From Desulfobacteraceae bacterium UBA5852 (lineage in GTDB: Bacteria > Desulfobacterota > Desulfobacteria > Desulfobacterales > UBA5852), in NCBI GenBank assembly GCA_002432195.1, contig DJGG01000106.1, positions 1 through 21,137 of the forward strand: 21,137 nt of DNA. Direction: 5' to 3'. Shown here one piece after another: positions 1 through 8,900 of the stretch. Position numbers and translations under genes: made by a program. Below the pieces are notes generated by a model, which saw only the letters and a list, made by a program, of their open reading frames with translations, had not been told where the DNA came from and searched no databases. The stretch's first letter is position 1; each line of letters begins with the position of its first letter.

Positions 1-2
1 CC

Positions 3-386
3 GCGGCGGAGTTCCTGGCCGCCCGCCAGCCGGATCAGCCCCTGGAGCCGGGGACGGGGGGCGCGGCGCTGAAGCTGGGGGATACCGGATTTTTCAAGCG
101 CAACGAGCCCATTCCGGAGATCGGCAACGCACCGGAGCTCATCGCGGCGGCCTTCGAGCTCTCCGCGGCCAAGCCCCTGCCGCAGAAGCCCATCGCGGCG
201 GGCGACGGGGTCTACGTGATCCGCTTCAAGGAGCGGCGCACACCGTCGGCGGAAGACTTTGCCAAGGAGAAGGCGGCCGTGACGGCGCAGTTGCTGGCCC
301 GCAAGCAGGCGAGCGCCTTCGAGGCCTGGCTGGCGGATGCCCGCCAGCGCAGCGAGATCGACGTGGAAGCGGAATATCTGCGGTGA
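3..386 (+). CDS. PpiD/SurA-like peptidyl-prolyl isomerase, C-terminal fragment
   Basis: An open frame enters at the window edge and gives 127 residues ending at TGA 384-386. The visible part contains GDTGFFKRNEPIPEIGNA, which resembles the end of a parvulin (rotamase) domain as found in PpiD/SurA proteins. It is followed by a short beta stretch (GDGVYVIRFKERR) and a charged amphipathic helix ending in DVEAEYLR. This pattern fits the C-terminal part of a periplasmic folding helper anchored by an N-terminal membrane segment outside the window. Such proteins isomerise prolyl bonds or act as chaperones for exported proteins. The catalytic core lies mostly outside the window, so the family is inferred from the tail only. 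The next gene starts 69 bases downstream on the same strand and could be co-transcribed. Confidence 0.62.
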   Translation, partial: AAEFLAARQPDQPLEPGTGGAALKLGDTGFFKRNEPIPEIGNAPELIAAAFELSAAKPLPQKPIAAGDGVYVIRFKERRTPSAEDFAKEKAAVTAQLLARKQASAFEAWLADARQRSEIDVEAEYLR

Positions 387-455
387 GGCCGCGGCGGCAG
401 GCACCGGCCCAGGCAAGGTTTCCCACAGGCGGATAGCCCGGAGGAGGTCAAGGAG

Positions 456-704
456 ATGGCGGCCATGAAGCTTCCCGAGGCACGGGCGCAGCGGTATTCC
501 ACCAAGAAATGCCCCTTCTGTTACAGCCATTTGGCGGCCGCGGCGGATCGCTGCAGCGCCTGCGGACGCAAGGTGGGGCCGGTGGAAAGGACCGGTTGGG
601 CCGCCAAGCCATTGGATTGGCAGGCCTACCTGGTGGCCATCGTGTGCGTGGCGGCCTTCGGGTGGTTCGTCTGGTATGCGTTTTTCTCCGGTAAAACCGG
701 GTGA
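456..704 (+). CDS. Small zinc-ribbon membrane protein of unknown function
   Basis: The frame encodes 82 residues. An N-terminal zinc ribbon is made by C19-x2-C22 and C33-x2-C36, which probably bind one Zn ion. A single hydrophobic span (about residues 57-76) follows, with a short polar tail. The ribbon would face the cytoplasm if the span inserts N-in. A GGAGG at 443-447 is well placed for the ATG at 456; a second ATG at 465 has AGGAG at 451-455, so the start could be nine bases later. The gene lies just after the PpiD-like gene and ends at a strong hairpin terminator. I do not recognise a characterised family. Proteins of this shape (zinc ribbon plus one helix) are common and mostly unassigned. 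Confidence 0.72.
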   Translation: MAAMKLPEARAQRYSTKKCPFCYSHLAAAADRCSACGRKVGPVERTGWAAKPLDWQAYLVAIVCVAAFGWFVWYAFFSGKTG

Positions 705-757
705 GCGGGCGAATCCCGCCGGTCCCGCGTCCTTCCCCAGGTCGACCGCCGAAAATG

Positions 758-790
758 AACGCCCCGGGCCGCCATGCGGCCCGGGGCGTT
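758..790. terminator. Bidirectional hairpin terminator between convergent genes
   Basis: AACGCCCCGGGCCGC (758-772) and GCGGCCCGGGGCGTT (776-790) form a perfect 15-bp stem with a three-base CAT loop. On the plus strand a short TTT follows. On the minus strand the stem is followed by an AT-rich stretch reading TTCATTTTC. It lies between the zinc-ribbon gene (ends 704) and the minus-strand DUF47 gene (ends 853), so it probably stops transcription from both sides. Confidence 0.8.
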
Positions 791-852
791 TGTTCCTGCC
801 GGTTCCCACATCCCCCTCTTGAGCGACCGCAAGCCTCCCCAACCACGGGCGG

Positions 853-1521
853 CTAGCGGGCCAGCATGGCCCGCATCATGTCCCCGGCGTTCTCGGCGTG
901 GTCGGCGATGGAGCCGATGATCTCGGCCATGCGCACCGTGTGGTAGACCGTCACGGGGTCGAAGCCCAGGTTGAAGGCCAGGTGCTTGACGGTGGCCTCC
1001 ACCTGGTCGGCCTTGTGTTCCTGGGCCCGCAGGTTGCGGATGATGCCCTTCACCACGTTGCGCTGCTTTTCCGAGAAGCTCTGAAAGTAGACCCGGGCCT
1101 CGGTCACCATAAGGCTGAGCTCCTCGATGGGGTCGAGAACCGAGTCCACCAGCAGCAGCATGTCCTTCTGCAAGGGCTCGGGCACACCGGGCTCCGGGCG
1201 GAAGGAAATCCAATCCAGCACATCCTCCACGGCGTCCAGCACGGAATCCTGTTCCCGCAGGTAGCGGAAGAGTTGGAATTTGCTCACCGGCATGAGGGTC
1301 CCGAGGGGCAGGTGACCCCGGATGCGCCGTTTCACCGCATCGGCCTTTTCTTCCAGCCGGATGGCCTCCGCGCGCAGTTCCTCGAAGCGCGCGCAGCGCT
1401 CGGAAACATGACATTCCATGGCCTGCTGGAACACCCACGAACACTCCTTGACGCACTCCGCATGCTCCTGCAGGCCGTCGAAGGGCGAGGTCATGAACAT
1501 GGACATGAAGGGTAGGCGCAT
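853..1521 (-). CDS. DUF47/TIGR00153-type PhoU-like protein, phosphate transport accessory
   Basis: This 222-residue, all-helical protein shows the PhoU-like DUF47 pattern. Acidic and histidine metal-binding repeats are visible, such as RLEEKADAVKR near residues 55-65 and RAQEHKADQVEATVKHLAF near 165-183. The opening FMTSPFDGLQEHAE is typical of the family. It follows the PiT transporter gene after only 21 bases, and that gap holds GAGGAG (complement of 1531-1536) nine bases before the ATG at 1521, which supports this start. In many bacteria PiT permeases are paired with a DUF47 protein thought to bind metals and modulate uptake. A role in regulating the neighbouring permease is inferred from that pairing. 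Confidence 0.88.
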   Translation of the reverse strand: MRLPFMSMFMTSPFDGLQEHAECVKECSWVFQQAMECHVSERCARFEELRAEAIRLEEKADAVKRRIRGHLPLGTLMPVSKFQLFRYLREQDSVLDAVEDVLDWISFRPEPGVPEPLQKDMLLLVDSVLDPIEELSLMVTEARVYFQSFSEKQRNVVKGIIRNLRAQEHKADQVEATVKHLAFNLGFDPVTVYHTVRMAEIIGSIADHAENAGDMMRAMLAR

Positions 1522-1542
1522 GTGGGCACACTCCTCAGGGGG

Positions 1543-2766
1543 TTAGAGGATCCATATCAAGATCTTGAAAAGGACCATGCTGGTCAGAGCGGCGGCCGGG
1601 ACGGTCAGGATCCAATATAACATGATTTGCAGGACGATACGGAAATTGACGGCCTCGAACCCGCGGGCCAGGCCCACTCCCATGACCCCGCCCACGGCGG
1701 CATGCGTGGTGGAGACCGGCAAGCCGAGCTTGGAGGCCACCAGCACCGTGGTGGCGGCGGCGAAATCCACCGCGTAGCCGCGGGTGTTGGTGAGGGTCGT
1801 GATCTTGGACCCCAGGGTTTCCATCACCCGGCTGCCGGCCATGGCAATGCCGCAGGCGATGCCGATGCCTCCGAAAACCAGGAGAAAAACCGGCACGGGC
1901 ACCTTGTCGCCCACGCTGCCGGTTTTCACCAGGAAGTAGATCACCGCCAGGGGACCGATGGCGTTGGCCACGTCGTTGGCCCCCTGGGCCAGGGCCACGT
2001 AGCACGAGGTGCCGATCTGGATCCGCCGGAAGATATCCTCGGCCCCCGCCCCGGCGCGGCGGATGCGGCGGGCCATCAGGCGGCGCCCCAGGAGGCCGGT
2101 GGCCAGCGCCAGCGCCAGGGCGATCACCAGGCTCAGCGGTCCCCCCAGGGCCAGCTGTTTGCCCAGGGGCGTCTTGAAGACGAAGGACAAAACCACCACG
2201 AACATGGCCAGGCCGATAAACAGGGGCGCGAGGGTCAGGGCCCGCTGGAAATCGTCCGGGCAGGAGGTCACGAAACGCACGATCACCTTGAACATGACGA
2301 AGGCGATCGCCAGGCTGAAAAGCGGGGAGACGATCCAACTGCCCACCACGGCCCCCAGTTGCCCCCAGTTGATCACCCTCCAGCCCCCGGCCATGATCCC
2401 GAAGCCGACCATGGCCCCCACGATGGCATGCGTGGTGGAGACCGGCAGGGATTTCCAGGTGGCGAAGCTGACCCACAAGGCGGCGGCCAGCAGGGCCGAC
2501 AGGGCCCCGATCAAGGTGAGACGGGGATCGGTGATCGCTCCCGGGGCGATGATGCCGTTGCGGATGGTCTCGGTGACGTGCCCGCCGATGAAGACGGCCC
2601 CGGCGAGGTTGAGGATGCCGGCGATAAAGATCGCCTGCCGGATGGTGATGGCCTTGGCACCCACGGCGGAGGCCATGGAGTTGGCGACATCGTTGGCCCC
2701 GATGTTCCAGGCCATGTAGAAACCGAAGACGTAACCGGTGATCAGGATGGCATAGGCGGTCGTCAT
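1543..2766 (-). CDS. pit: PiT-family inorganic phosphate transporter
   Basis: A 407-residue polytopic membrane protein with the duplicated architecture of the PiT family. GANDVAN occurs in both halves (residues 23-29 and 262-268), and LPVSTTH is also repeated (residues 107-113 and again near the C terminus). A soluble loop with RRLMARRIRR lies between the two halves (about 228-250). The length is normal for bacterial PiT permeases, which import metal-phosphate or phosphate driven by H+ or Na+. Some relatives carry sulfate, but the DUF47 gene directly downstream favours phosphate. No clear ribosome binding site precedes the ATG at 2766. It is chosen because the hydrophobic first helix starts just after it. 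Confidence 0.93.
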   Translation of the reverse strand: MTTAYAILITGYVFGFYMAWNIGANDVANSMASAVGAKAITIRQAIFIAGILNLAGAVFIGGHVTETIRNGIIAPGAITDPRLTLIGALSALLAAALWVSFATWKSLPVSTTHAIVGAMVGFGIMAGGWRVINWGQLGAVVGSWIVSPLFSLAIAFVMFKVIVRFVTSCPDDFQRALTLAPLFIGLAMFVVVLSFVFKTPLGKQLALGGPLSLVIALALALATGLLGRRLMARRIRRAGAGAEDIFRRIQIGTSCYVALAQGANDVANAIGPLAVIYFLVKTGSVGDKVPVPVFLLVFGGIGIACGIAMAGSRVMETLGSKITTLTNTRGYAVDFAAATTVLVASKLGLPVSTTHAAVGGVMGVGLARGFEAVNFRIVLQIMLYWILTVPAAALTSMVLFKILIWIL

Positions 2767-2921
2767 GGGGCGTCGGGTCCATGAATGATGGTGAAAGGCA
2801 GCACGGCCTCCTGGCGGTCAGCCAGGCCCCGGCCTCCGCGGTCGGCCTGGCCTGCGGGGGGAGGGAGTCCCGGCGTGCGACGGTCGTGGCGCGGCGCATA
2901 CCATGCCCGGCGTCATATTAC

Positions 2922-2946
2922 AACCCGCCGGGGGCGCCGGCGGGTT
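2922..2946 (-). terminator. Hairpin downstream of helicase gene
   Basis: AACCCGCCGG (2922-2931) and CCGGCGGGTT (2937-2946) form a perfect 10-bp stem with a five-base loop, 26 bases past the minus-strand helicase stop. Read on the minus strand the stem is followed by GTAATATGA, which lacks a real U-tract, so termination would be inefficient or factor-dependent. It separates the helicase from the pit gene. Confidence 0.5.
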
Positions 2947-2971
2947 GCCGGGTCGCCGAGATCGGCGCGGC

Positions 2972-4900
2972 TCACCAGATTTCGGCGGACTCCCGCTTCA
3001 GGACCGCGGCGGGCATGCCCTCCAGAAACCGGGACGGCCGGTTGAGGACCATGCCGGAGGCCCGGTCGAAGACATAACCGGGCGACAGGAAGAACAGGTT
3101 GACCCTCGCCCGGGTGGCGGCGACGTACATGAGGCGCAGTTCCTCGTCCAGCTGTTCGGGGGCCTCCAGGGAGTGGATGGAGGGGAACCGGCCGTCGAGC
3201 GCCCAGAGGATGAAAACTGTATGCCATTCCAGGCCCTTGGCGGAATGGACCGTGGAGAGCACCAGGCGGTCGGCGGTGTCGTCCGCCAGGCTCAGGGAGT
3301 TGTCGCTCACCGCGGTGGGGGGTTCGATGGTCACTTCGGACAGGAAGCGCTCCAGGCTGCGGTAGCGCTCCATCATCTGCAGGAGTTGTTCGAGGTCCCG
3401 GGCCCTGCGGGGGTGGTCGTCGTAGGTGTCGCGCAGGATGGGGTGGTAGTAGCGGTAAACGGCCTCCCCGGCCCGGCTGGGCGACAGGTGCGGATCCCCC
3501 AGGGCGTCCAGCAGTTCCCGCAGGCGCTTCAAGCCCGCGCCGCCTCCGGCGGGCAGGGGGTCGGGCAGAAACCCCGCCAGCCCGCGCTGGGCGGCGACTC
3601 CCGCGCGATAAATTTTCTCCACGCTCTTGGGTCCCACCTTGGGGATCAGCAGGAGCAGGCGGTGCCAGCTGATCCGGTCATAGGGATTGGCCAGCACGCG
3701 CAGGTGGGCGAGGAGATCCTTGATGTGGGCGGATTCGATGAACTTGAAGCCGCCGTACTTCACAAAGGGCAGCCCTTCCCGGGTGAGCTCGAGCTCCAAA
3801 TCGAAGGAATGGAAGCCGGCCCGGAAGAGCACGGCGATGTCCTCCAAGGGCACCCCGCCCGCGGAGAGTTCCCGCACCTTGTCCACCACGAAGCGCGACT
3901 GGCTGTTTTCGCTGCCGGCGTGCACCAGGACGGGGCGCGGCCCGACGCTGTGCTGGGTGAAGAGGTGTTTGGGATAGCCTTCCTGCGCCTGGGAGAGGAT
4001 GGCGTTGGTCACCTCCAGGATGGGGGCGGTGCTGCGGTAATTCTCCTCCAGGGTGATCACCCGGGCGTCGGGAAAGACCCGGGGGAAATCCATGATGTTG
4101 CGGAAGTCGGCTCCGCGAAAAGAGTAGATGCTCTGGGAGTCGTCCCCCACCACCATGATGTTGCCGTGCGGGCGTGCGAGGGCAAAGACGATTTCGGCCT
4201 GGATGCGATTGGTGTCCTGGTATTCGTCCACCATGATGGAGCGATAGCCGCCGGCGAGCGCGTCACGGGTCTCCGGGTCCCCGGTGAGCAGGTCGCGCAG
4301 CTTGAGCAGCAGGTCGTCGTAGTCCAGAAGCTGTTGCTGCTCCTTCTGCCGGGTGTAAGCGGTCCGCAGCGCCTGCAGGGATTCCAGGTAAGGCGCGAAA
4401 TGCGGGTAGTCGCGGTCGATGGTTTCCTCCAGCGACCAGACCTTGTTGGCGCATTTGCTGAAAATCTCGGCCAGCGTGCGTTTGCGGGGGAAAGCCCCGT
4501 GGTCGGGCGGCGCACCGGTTTCCTTGAGCAGCAGTCCGAGGAGTTGCTCCATGTCGACCCGGTCGATAATGGAGAAGCCGGGGCTGAGCCCCACGCGCGG
4601 GGCGTGGCGCCGCAGCACGGTGTTGGCGAAGGAGTGAAAAGTTCCGCCGGCGATCCGTTCGCAGCGCGCGTCCAGCAGGAGGGCCGCGCGGCGCAGCATT
4701 TCACGGGCGGCCTTGCGCGTGAAGGTCAACAGGAGAATGGCATCCGGAGGCACGCCGTCTTCGACCAGGCGGGCCGCACGGTACGTGAGCGTGCGGGTCT
4801 TGCCGCTGCCGGCCCCGGCGATGACCAGCAAGGGTCCCTTGTCGTGCATGACCGCTTCCAGTTGCGCGGGGTTGAGTTCTTTGCGGTAGCGTTCGATCAT
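2972..4900 (-). CDS. UvrD/PcrA-type superfamily 1A ATP-dependent DNA helicase
   Basis: This 642-residue protein carries the full SF1A motif set. These are the Q motif LNPAQLEAV (9-17), Walker A GAGSGKT (29-35), Ia TFTRKAA, Walker B DEYQD (225-229), III GDDSQSIYSFRGAD (252-265), IV EENYRST with the arginine finger (285-291), V TVHSAKGLEW (550-559) and VI VAATRAR (593-599). It should unwind DNA 3' to 5' in repair or replication-fork processing. Only 43 residues follow motif VI, so the extended C-terminal tail of PcrA/UvrD, which contacts RNA polymerase and other partners, is absent. That makes it a UvrD-like paralogue rather than a certain housekeeping UvrD. An AGGAG lies about 13 bases before the ATG. 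Confidence 0.92.
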   Translation of the reverse strand: MIERYRKELNPAQLEAVMHDKGPLLVIAGAGSGKTRTLTYRAARLVEDGVPPDAILLLTFTRKAAREMLRRAALLLDARCERIAGGTFHSFANTVLRRHAPRVGLSPGFSIIDRVDMEQLLGLLLKETGAPPDHGAFPRKRTLAEIFSKCANKVWSLEETIDRDYPHFAPYLESLQALRTAYTRQKEQQQLLDYDDLLLKLRDLLTGDPETRDALAGGYRSIMVDEYQDTNRIQAEIVFALARPHGNIMVVGDDSQSIYSFRGADFRNIMDFPRVFPDARVITLEENYRSTAPILEVTNAILSQAQEGYPKHLFTQHSVGPRPVLVHAGSENSQSRFVVDKVRELSAGGVPLEDIAVLFRAGFHSFDLELELTREGLPFVKYGGFKFIESAHIKDLLAHLRVLANPYDRISWHRLLLLIPKVGPKSVEKIYRAGVAAQRGLAGFLPDPLPAGGGAGLKRLRELLDALGDPHLSPSRAGEAVYRYYHPILRDTYDDHPRRARDLEQLLQMMERYRSLERFLSEVTIEPPTAVSDNSLSLADDTADRLVLSTVHSAKGLEWHTVFILWALDGRFPSIHSLEAPEQLDEELRLMYVAATRARVNLFFLSPGYVFDRASGMVLNRPSRFLEGMPAAVLKRESAEIW

Positions 4901-5259
4901 GCGGGGGCAGCGTCTCCTGTGGGGATTCCGTCGGCATCGGGGGCCGCTTCAACGGCCGGGGCTCCCGGGCGGCGGCCAAGTTCTTCCATAATACGCCGCG
5001 CTTGTCAACTTGGCGCCGGCACGGCCCGGGCCGCAGGGCGCGGGTCGGAATTTCCTTTTGATGTTGAGTGGTTAAAGCACTTCCGGCGGCGGGCGATCTC
5101 GGCCTGGGGACCGAATTCCGGGCCGCTGCGAGGCCTTTTCTTTTCTATCAGGCCCTAAAATCCTTTTTTCATTACGGAATTGGTTGACTTTCCGGATGGC
5201 GTGTATTACTTTCGCGCCATTGCGGTGCTCTACTCTATCCGAGAAGGAGGAACAGGCAG
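4901..5259. other. Gene-free divergent intergenic region
   Basis: These 359 bases separate the minus-strand helicase from the plus-strand basic protein gene. No open frame here looks coding. The part nearest the plus-strand gene (about 5130-5215) is clearly more AT-rich than the rest of the window and contains runs such as CCTTTTTTC. It probably holds promoters for both directions. No convincing operator was found. Confidence 0.6.
5184..5209 (+). promoter_or_regulatory. Candidate sigma70-type promoter of the H1-like gene
   Basis: TTGACT (5184-5189) is a five-of-six -35 match. The nearest good -10, TATTAC (5204-5209), is only 14 bases away. The overlapping TTGGTT (5180-5185) gives an 18-base spacer to the same -10. 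The segment is the AT-rich part of the intergenic region and lies about 50 bases before the start codon. Neither pairing is ideal, so the exact promoter is uncertain. Confidence 0.35.
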
Positions 5260-5637
5260 ATGAAGAAGTTAAAGAATCAGTTGACGAGCGTGGCCAAGGA
5301 GCTGGCTAAACTGACCCAGAAAGTTCAAGCGCTCATCGGCGAGGTAGAAAGTCTACCGGCTGCCCCGGATGTCGCCCCCAAGGCCAAAGCCGCCGCGCCC
5401 AAGGGCAAAGTCGCCGCCAAAAATCCCAAAAAGGCAAGTGCCAAAGCCGCCGCCAAGGCCGATACGGTTCTGGATTCGGTCTTCGAGGTCGTGCGCCGCT
5501 CGCGCAATGGAGCCACCATTGCCAAGCTCAAGGAGAAAACAGGCTTGACCCCGCGCCAACTGAGCAACGCGCTGTACAAGCTTTCCACGCGCGGCAAGAT
5601 TGTCGCCAAATCGCGCGGTCTCTATATCAAAAAATAG
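5260..5637 (+). CDS. Histone-H1-like basic protein with C-terminal winged-helix domain
   Basis: The frame encodes 125 residues in three parts. Residues 1-32 form an amphipathic helix with coiled-coil character. Residues 35-67 are an Ala/Lys/Pro-rich linker with AAK-type repeats, like the tails of eukaryotic histone H1 and bacterial H1-like proteins. Residues 68-125 are a compact helix-turn-helix plus wing, including SRNGATIAKLKEKTG, the RQLSNALYKLS recognition-helix region and the basic end AKSRGLYIKK. It probably binds DNA without strong sequence preference and helps organise the nucleoid. From memory, similar unnamed proteins occur in Geobacter and other Desulfobacterota. A strong AAGGAGG (5244-5250) precedes the ATG, consistent with high expression. 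Function is inferred from architecture only. Confidence 0.82.
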   Translation: MKKLKNQLTSVAKELAKLTQKVQALIGEVESLPAAPDVAPKAKAAAPKGKVAAKNPKKASAKAAAKADTVLDSVFEVVRRSRNGATIAKLKEKTGLTPRQLSNALYKLSTRGKIVAKSRGLYIKK

Positions 5638-5928
5638 CCTGTCCCCAACCGCCCGACTCCTGGACCAGCTCCCTGCGCGCCGGTGAGTGCTGAGAAGCGC
5701 CCGCCGGCGCGCCCTCTTCGGTGCCCACCTCCCCGTGTGCCCCCTTGTGCTTCCCGCCGACGGCCGGCGAGGCTTCCGGTTGCCTTCGCTTCCGCCGGTA
5801 TTACCATGCATCCTTGAGATCGCGTGCGCTGCAGCCGCAAGGCGGTTGCGGGGTGCGGTGACGCGCCGCCGGCCATCCGCCTTGGGCAACGGTGCCGCCG
5901 GGTCAACCCCCCATAGGAGATCCGACCA
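5638..5928. other. Intergenic region before the M16 peptidase gene
   Basis: These 291 bases have no frame that looks coding on either strand and no clear terminator for the upstream gene. If the peptidase truly starts near 6109, the non-coding interval would extend to about 6100. No riboswitch or repeat was recognised. Confidence 0.5.
5915..5919 (+). promoter_or_regulatory. AGGAG ribosome binding site for the ATG at 5929
   Basis: AGGAG lies nine bases before ATG 5929, the only well-spaced site in front of the M16 frame. It supports the long start even though codon use in the first 60 codons argues against it. Confidence 0.5.
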
Positions 5929-8900
5929 ATGGCTTTTCGAACCCATCGCCAAATAGTTTTTTGGCCCCTGCTCGGCATTAGCGCCGGCTTTCGATTCCCC
6001 GGCACACGGAAGTATGGCGGCGGTTTGAAAACCGGCTGCGCCTTGAGCCGAAACCAAAATTCTTTTGGGGAGACGGGTTCGGGTATCCCCAGGCCGCGGC
6101 CGGCGAGGTTGCCGAGGCTTCGGGCCGCGAAGAGGGGAGCGCTGGCGCTGCTGATTCTGCTGCAGACGATCATCGGGAGCGGGGCCTGGGCGGCGGCCGG
6201 TTGGCCGCATGACGGCAGCGATCTTCTGCCGGACCCGCAGACCTACTTCGGCACCCTGCCCAATGGTTTCCGGTATGTGCTGCGGGAAAACCAGAGGCCC
6301 CGGGACCGGGTAAGCCTGCATCTGGTGGTGGAGGCCGGCTCGTTGCACGAAACCGACCGCCAGCGGGGGTTGGCCCATTTCCTCGAGCACATGCTCTTCA
6401 ACGGGTCCACCCATTTCCCGCCGGGAGAGCTGGTCAAGTACTTCCAGCAAATCGGGATGCAGTTCGGCCCCGACGCCAATGCCCGCACGGGATTCTTCGA
6501 AACCGTTTACGACATCAACCTGCCCCGCGGCGACGGCCCGCATCTCCAGGATGCCTTGCGGGTGATGGCGGATTACGCCCAGGGCGCGCTGCTGCTGCCC
6601 GCGGAAATCGAGCGCGAGCGCGGCGTCGTGCTGGCCGAGATGCGCGACCGTGACACGGCCAGCTACCGCACCCACCGGGCAGAGATGGCGTTCGAGTTCC
6701 CCGAGGCGCGATTTTCCGAGCGCCTGCCCATCGGTACGGCGGAGGTGATCCGGGACCTCGACCAGGCCCGCCTCCGCGATTTCTACGACACCTGGTACCG
6801 GCCCGAGCGCATGATCCTGGTCATGGTGGGAGATTTCCGCCTGGAGGAGACGCGACGCCTCGTGGAGGACGCCTTCGCGGGCATGGCCGCCCGGGCCCCG
6901 GCGCCGGTGGAGCCGGATCTGGGGAGGATCGACCACCGCGGCCTGAAGGCGTTTTTCCATCACGAGGCGGAAGCCGGCAACACCCGCGTCAGCATCGAGG
7001 TCCTGCGCATGGGGCCGCCCCCGGTGGACAGCGCCGCGGTTCACTTGGAGCGGCTGGAGGAGGAAATCCTCAGCCGCATGGTGCAGAACCGATTGGATGC
7101 CTGGATCCGGAAGGACCAGGCGCCCTTCACGGACGCCTCCGTCCACGCGGGCCGCTTCTTCCGGGGTGTGCAATTTGCCGGCATCAGCGCCGAAAGCGGG
7201 CCGGACCGGTGGGCCGAAAGCCTGGCCTTCATCGAGCACACCCTGCGCCAGGCCCTGGAGCATGGTTTCGCCGCCAGCGAGCTGGAGCGGGTCAAAAAGA
7301 ACATCCGGGCGGAACTCGACCAGGCCGTGGCCGGGGCCGCCACCCGGGAAAGCGCCGATCTGGCCGGCGAACTGGTGCACACGCTCACCAACGGGCGGGT
7401 CTTTCGATCCCCCCAACAGGATATGGCCCTCATCGCCCCCCTGCTGGACGCCTTGAACGTCGAGGGCCTGCACCAGCGCTTCCGTGACTTTTGGGCCCCG
7501 GAGCACCGCCTGGTGCTGGTCACCGGCAACGCGAAGCCCGAGGGCACGGGGGAGGCGGCCGAAGAAGCGGTCCGCGCGGTCTATTGGGCCAGCGCTGCCA
7601 CCCCCGTGGACGCCCTGGCCGCGGCGGCCGGGGTGGCCTTCCCCTACCTGCCGCCCCCGGAGCCTCCCGCGAAGGCGGCGGACCGCGAGCTGCTGGCCGA
7701 CCTCGGCGTCACCCGGGTCACCTACGCCAACGGCGCCCGGTTGAACCTCAAACCCATGTCCGTCGCCGCCGGGGAAATCCTGTTCCGGCTGACTTTCGGG
7801 CCCGGCCTGGCCGCCGAGCCGGCGGATCTGCCGGGTCTTTTCCACCTGGGGGCGGCGGTGGCCAATGCCAGCGGTCTGGGGCGCATGGATGCCGACGAGC
7901 TGGAAACGGCTCTGGCCGGGACCCAGACCAGCATCGCGCTGGGAGTCCGGGAGGACCAGCACTTCCTGGAGGGCCGCACGCGTCCCGAGGAGCTCGAGCT
8001 GATGTTCCAGCTCATCCAGGCCCATCTCCAGGACCCGGCCTTCCGGGAGCATGCCCTGACCTTGGCCAAGGCGCGGCACCGGCAGGATTACCAGCGCCTG
8101 CAGGGCACCGTGGAAGGGGCCCTCAGTCTTTACGGCCACCGGTTTCTGGCGGGCGGCGACCCGCGCTTCGGGTTGGCATCCGTCGACGCCGTGGAGCGCC
8201 TCACCCTGGAGGATGTCAGCGGCTTTCTGCGACGGTTCCTCGCCGAGGGGCCCCTGGAGCTGTCCATCGTGGGGGATGTCGATCCGGAGGCGGTAGGACC
8301 CCTGGCGGACCGCTACCTGGGGGGATTGCCCCCGCGGGGAGCGCATGGGCCCTTGCGCCCCCCGGTACCCGAATTTCCCGCGGGTCAGCACCTGGAGGTG
8401 CGGGTGCCCACGGATATCCCCAAGGCCCTGGTGGTGGTGGCCTATCCCACCGCGGACATCTGGGACATCCGGCGCACCCGACGCCTGAGCCTCCTGGCCG
8501 ACGTTTTCAGTGAACGCCTGCGGGAGCAGATCCGCGAAAAAATGGGGGCGGCTTACGGCGTGCAGGCCCTCAACCTCCCCGGCCGGGCCTATCCGGGTTA
8601 CGGGCGCATGCTGGTGGTGCTCACCGTGGAGGTTGCCCAGGTGGCGCCCCTGGTGGCCGAAATCCAGCGCCTGGGGGATGCCTTGTCCCGGGAAGGCGTC
8701 CAGCCCGACGAGTTCCAGCGGGCGATCAACCCGAGCCTGGTGAGCATCAAGGATCTGGTGCAGGAGAACCGTTACTGGCTGGCCACGGTGCTCGCCGGCT
8801 CCCGGCGGCACCCGGAGCAGTTGGACTGGGCCCGCACGATTCAGGCCGATCATGCGGCCATCACGGCGGAGGAGCTCACCGCACTGGCGCGCCAGTACCT

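Noticed and set aside
4985..5012. TTGACA and TATTAT boxes on the minus strand upstream of the helicase
   Set aside because: The two boxes are only nine bases apart, far too close for a sigma70 promoter, so they were not called.
2903..5158. A 751-codon plus-strand frame opposite the helicase
   Set aside because: The opposite strand carries all helicase motifs, and this frame has shadow-type composition and runs through the intergenic region.
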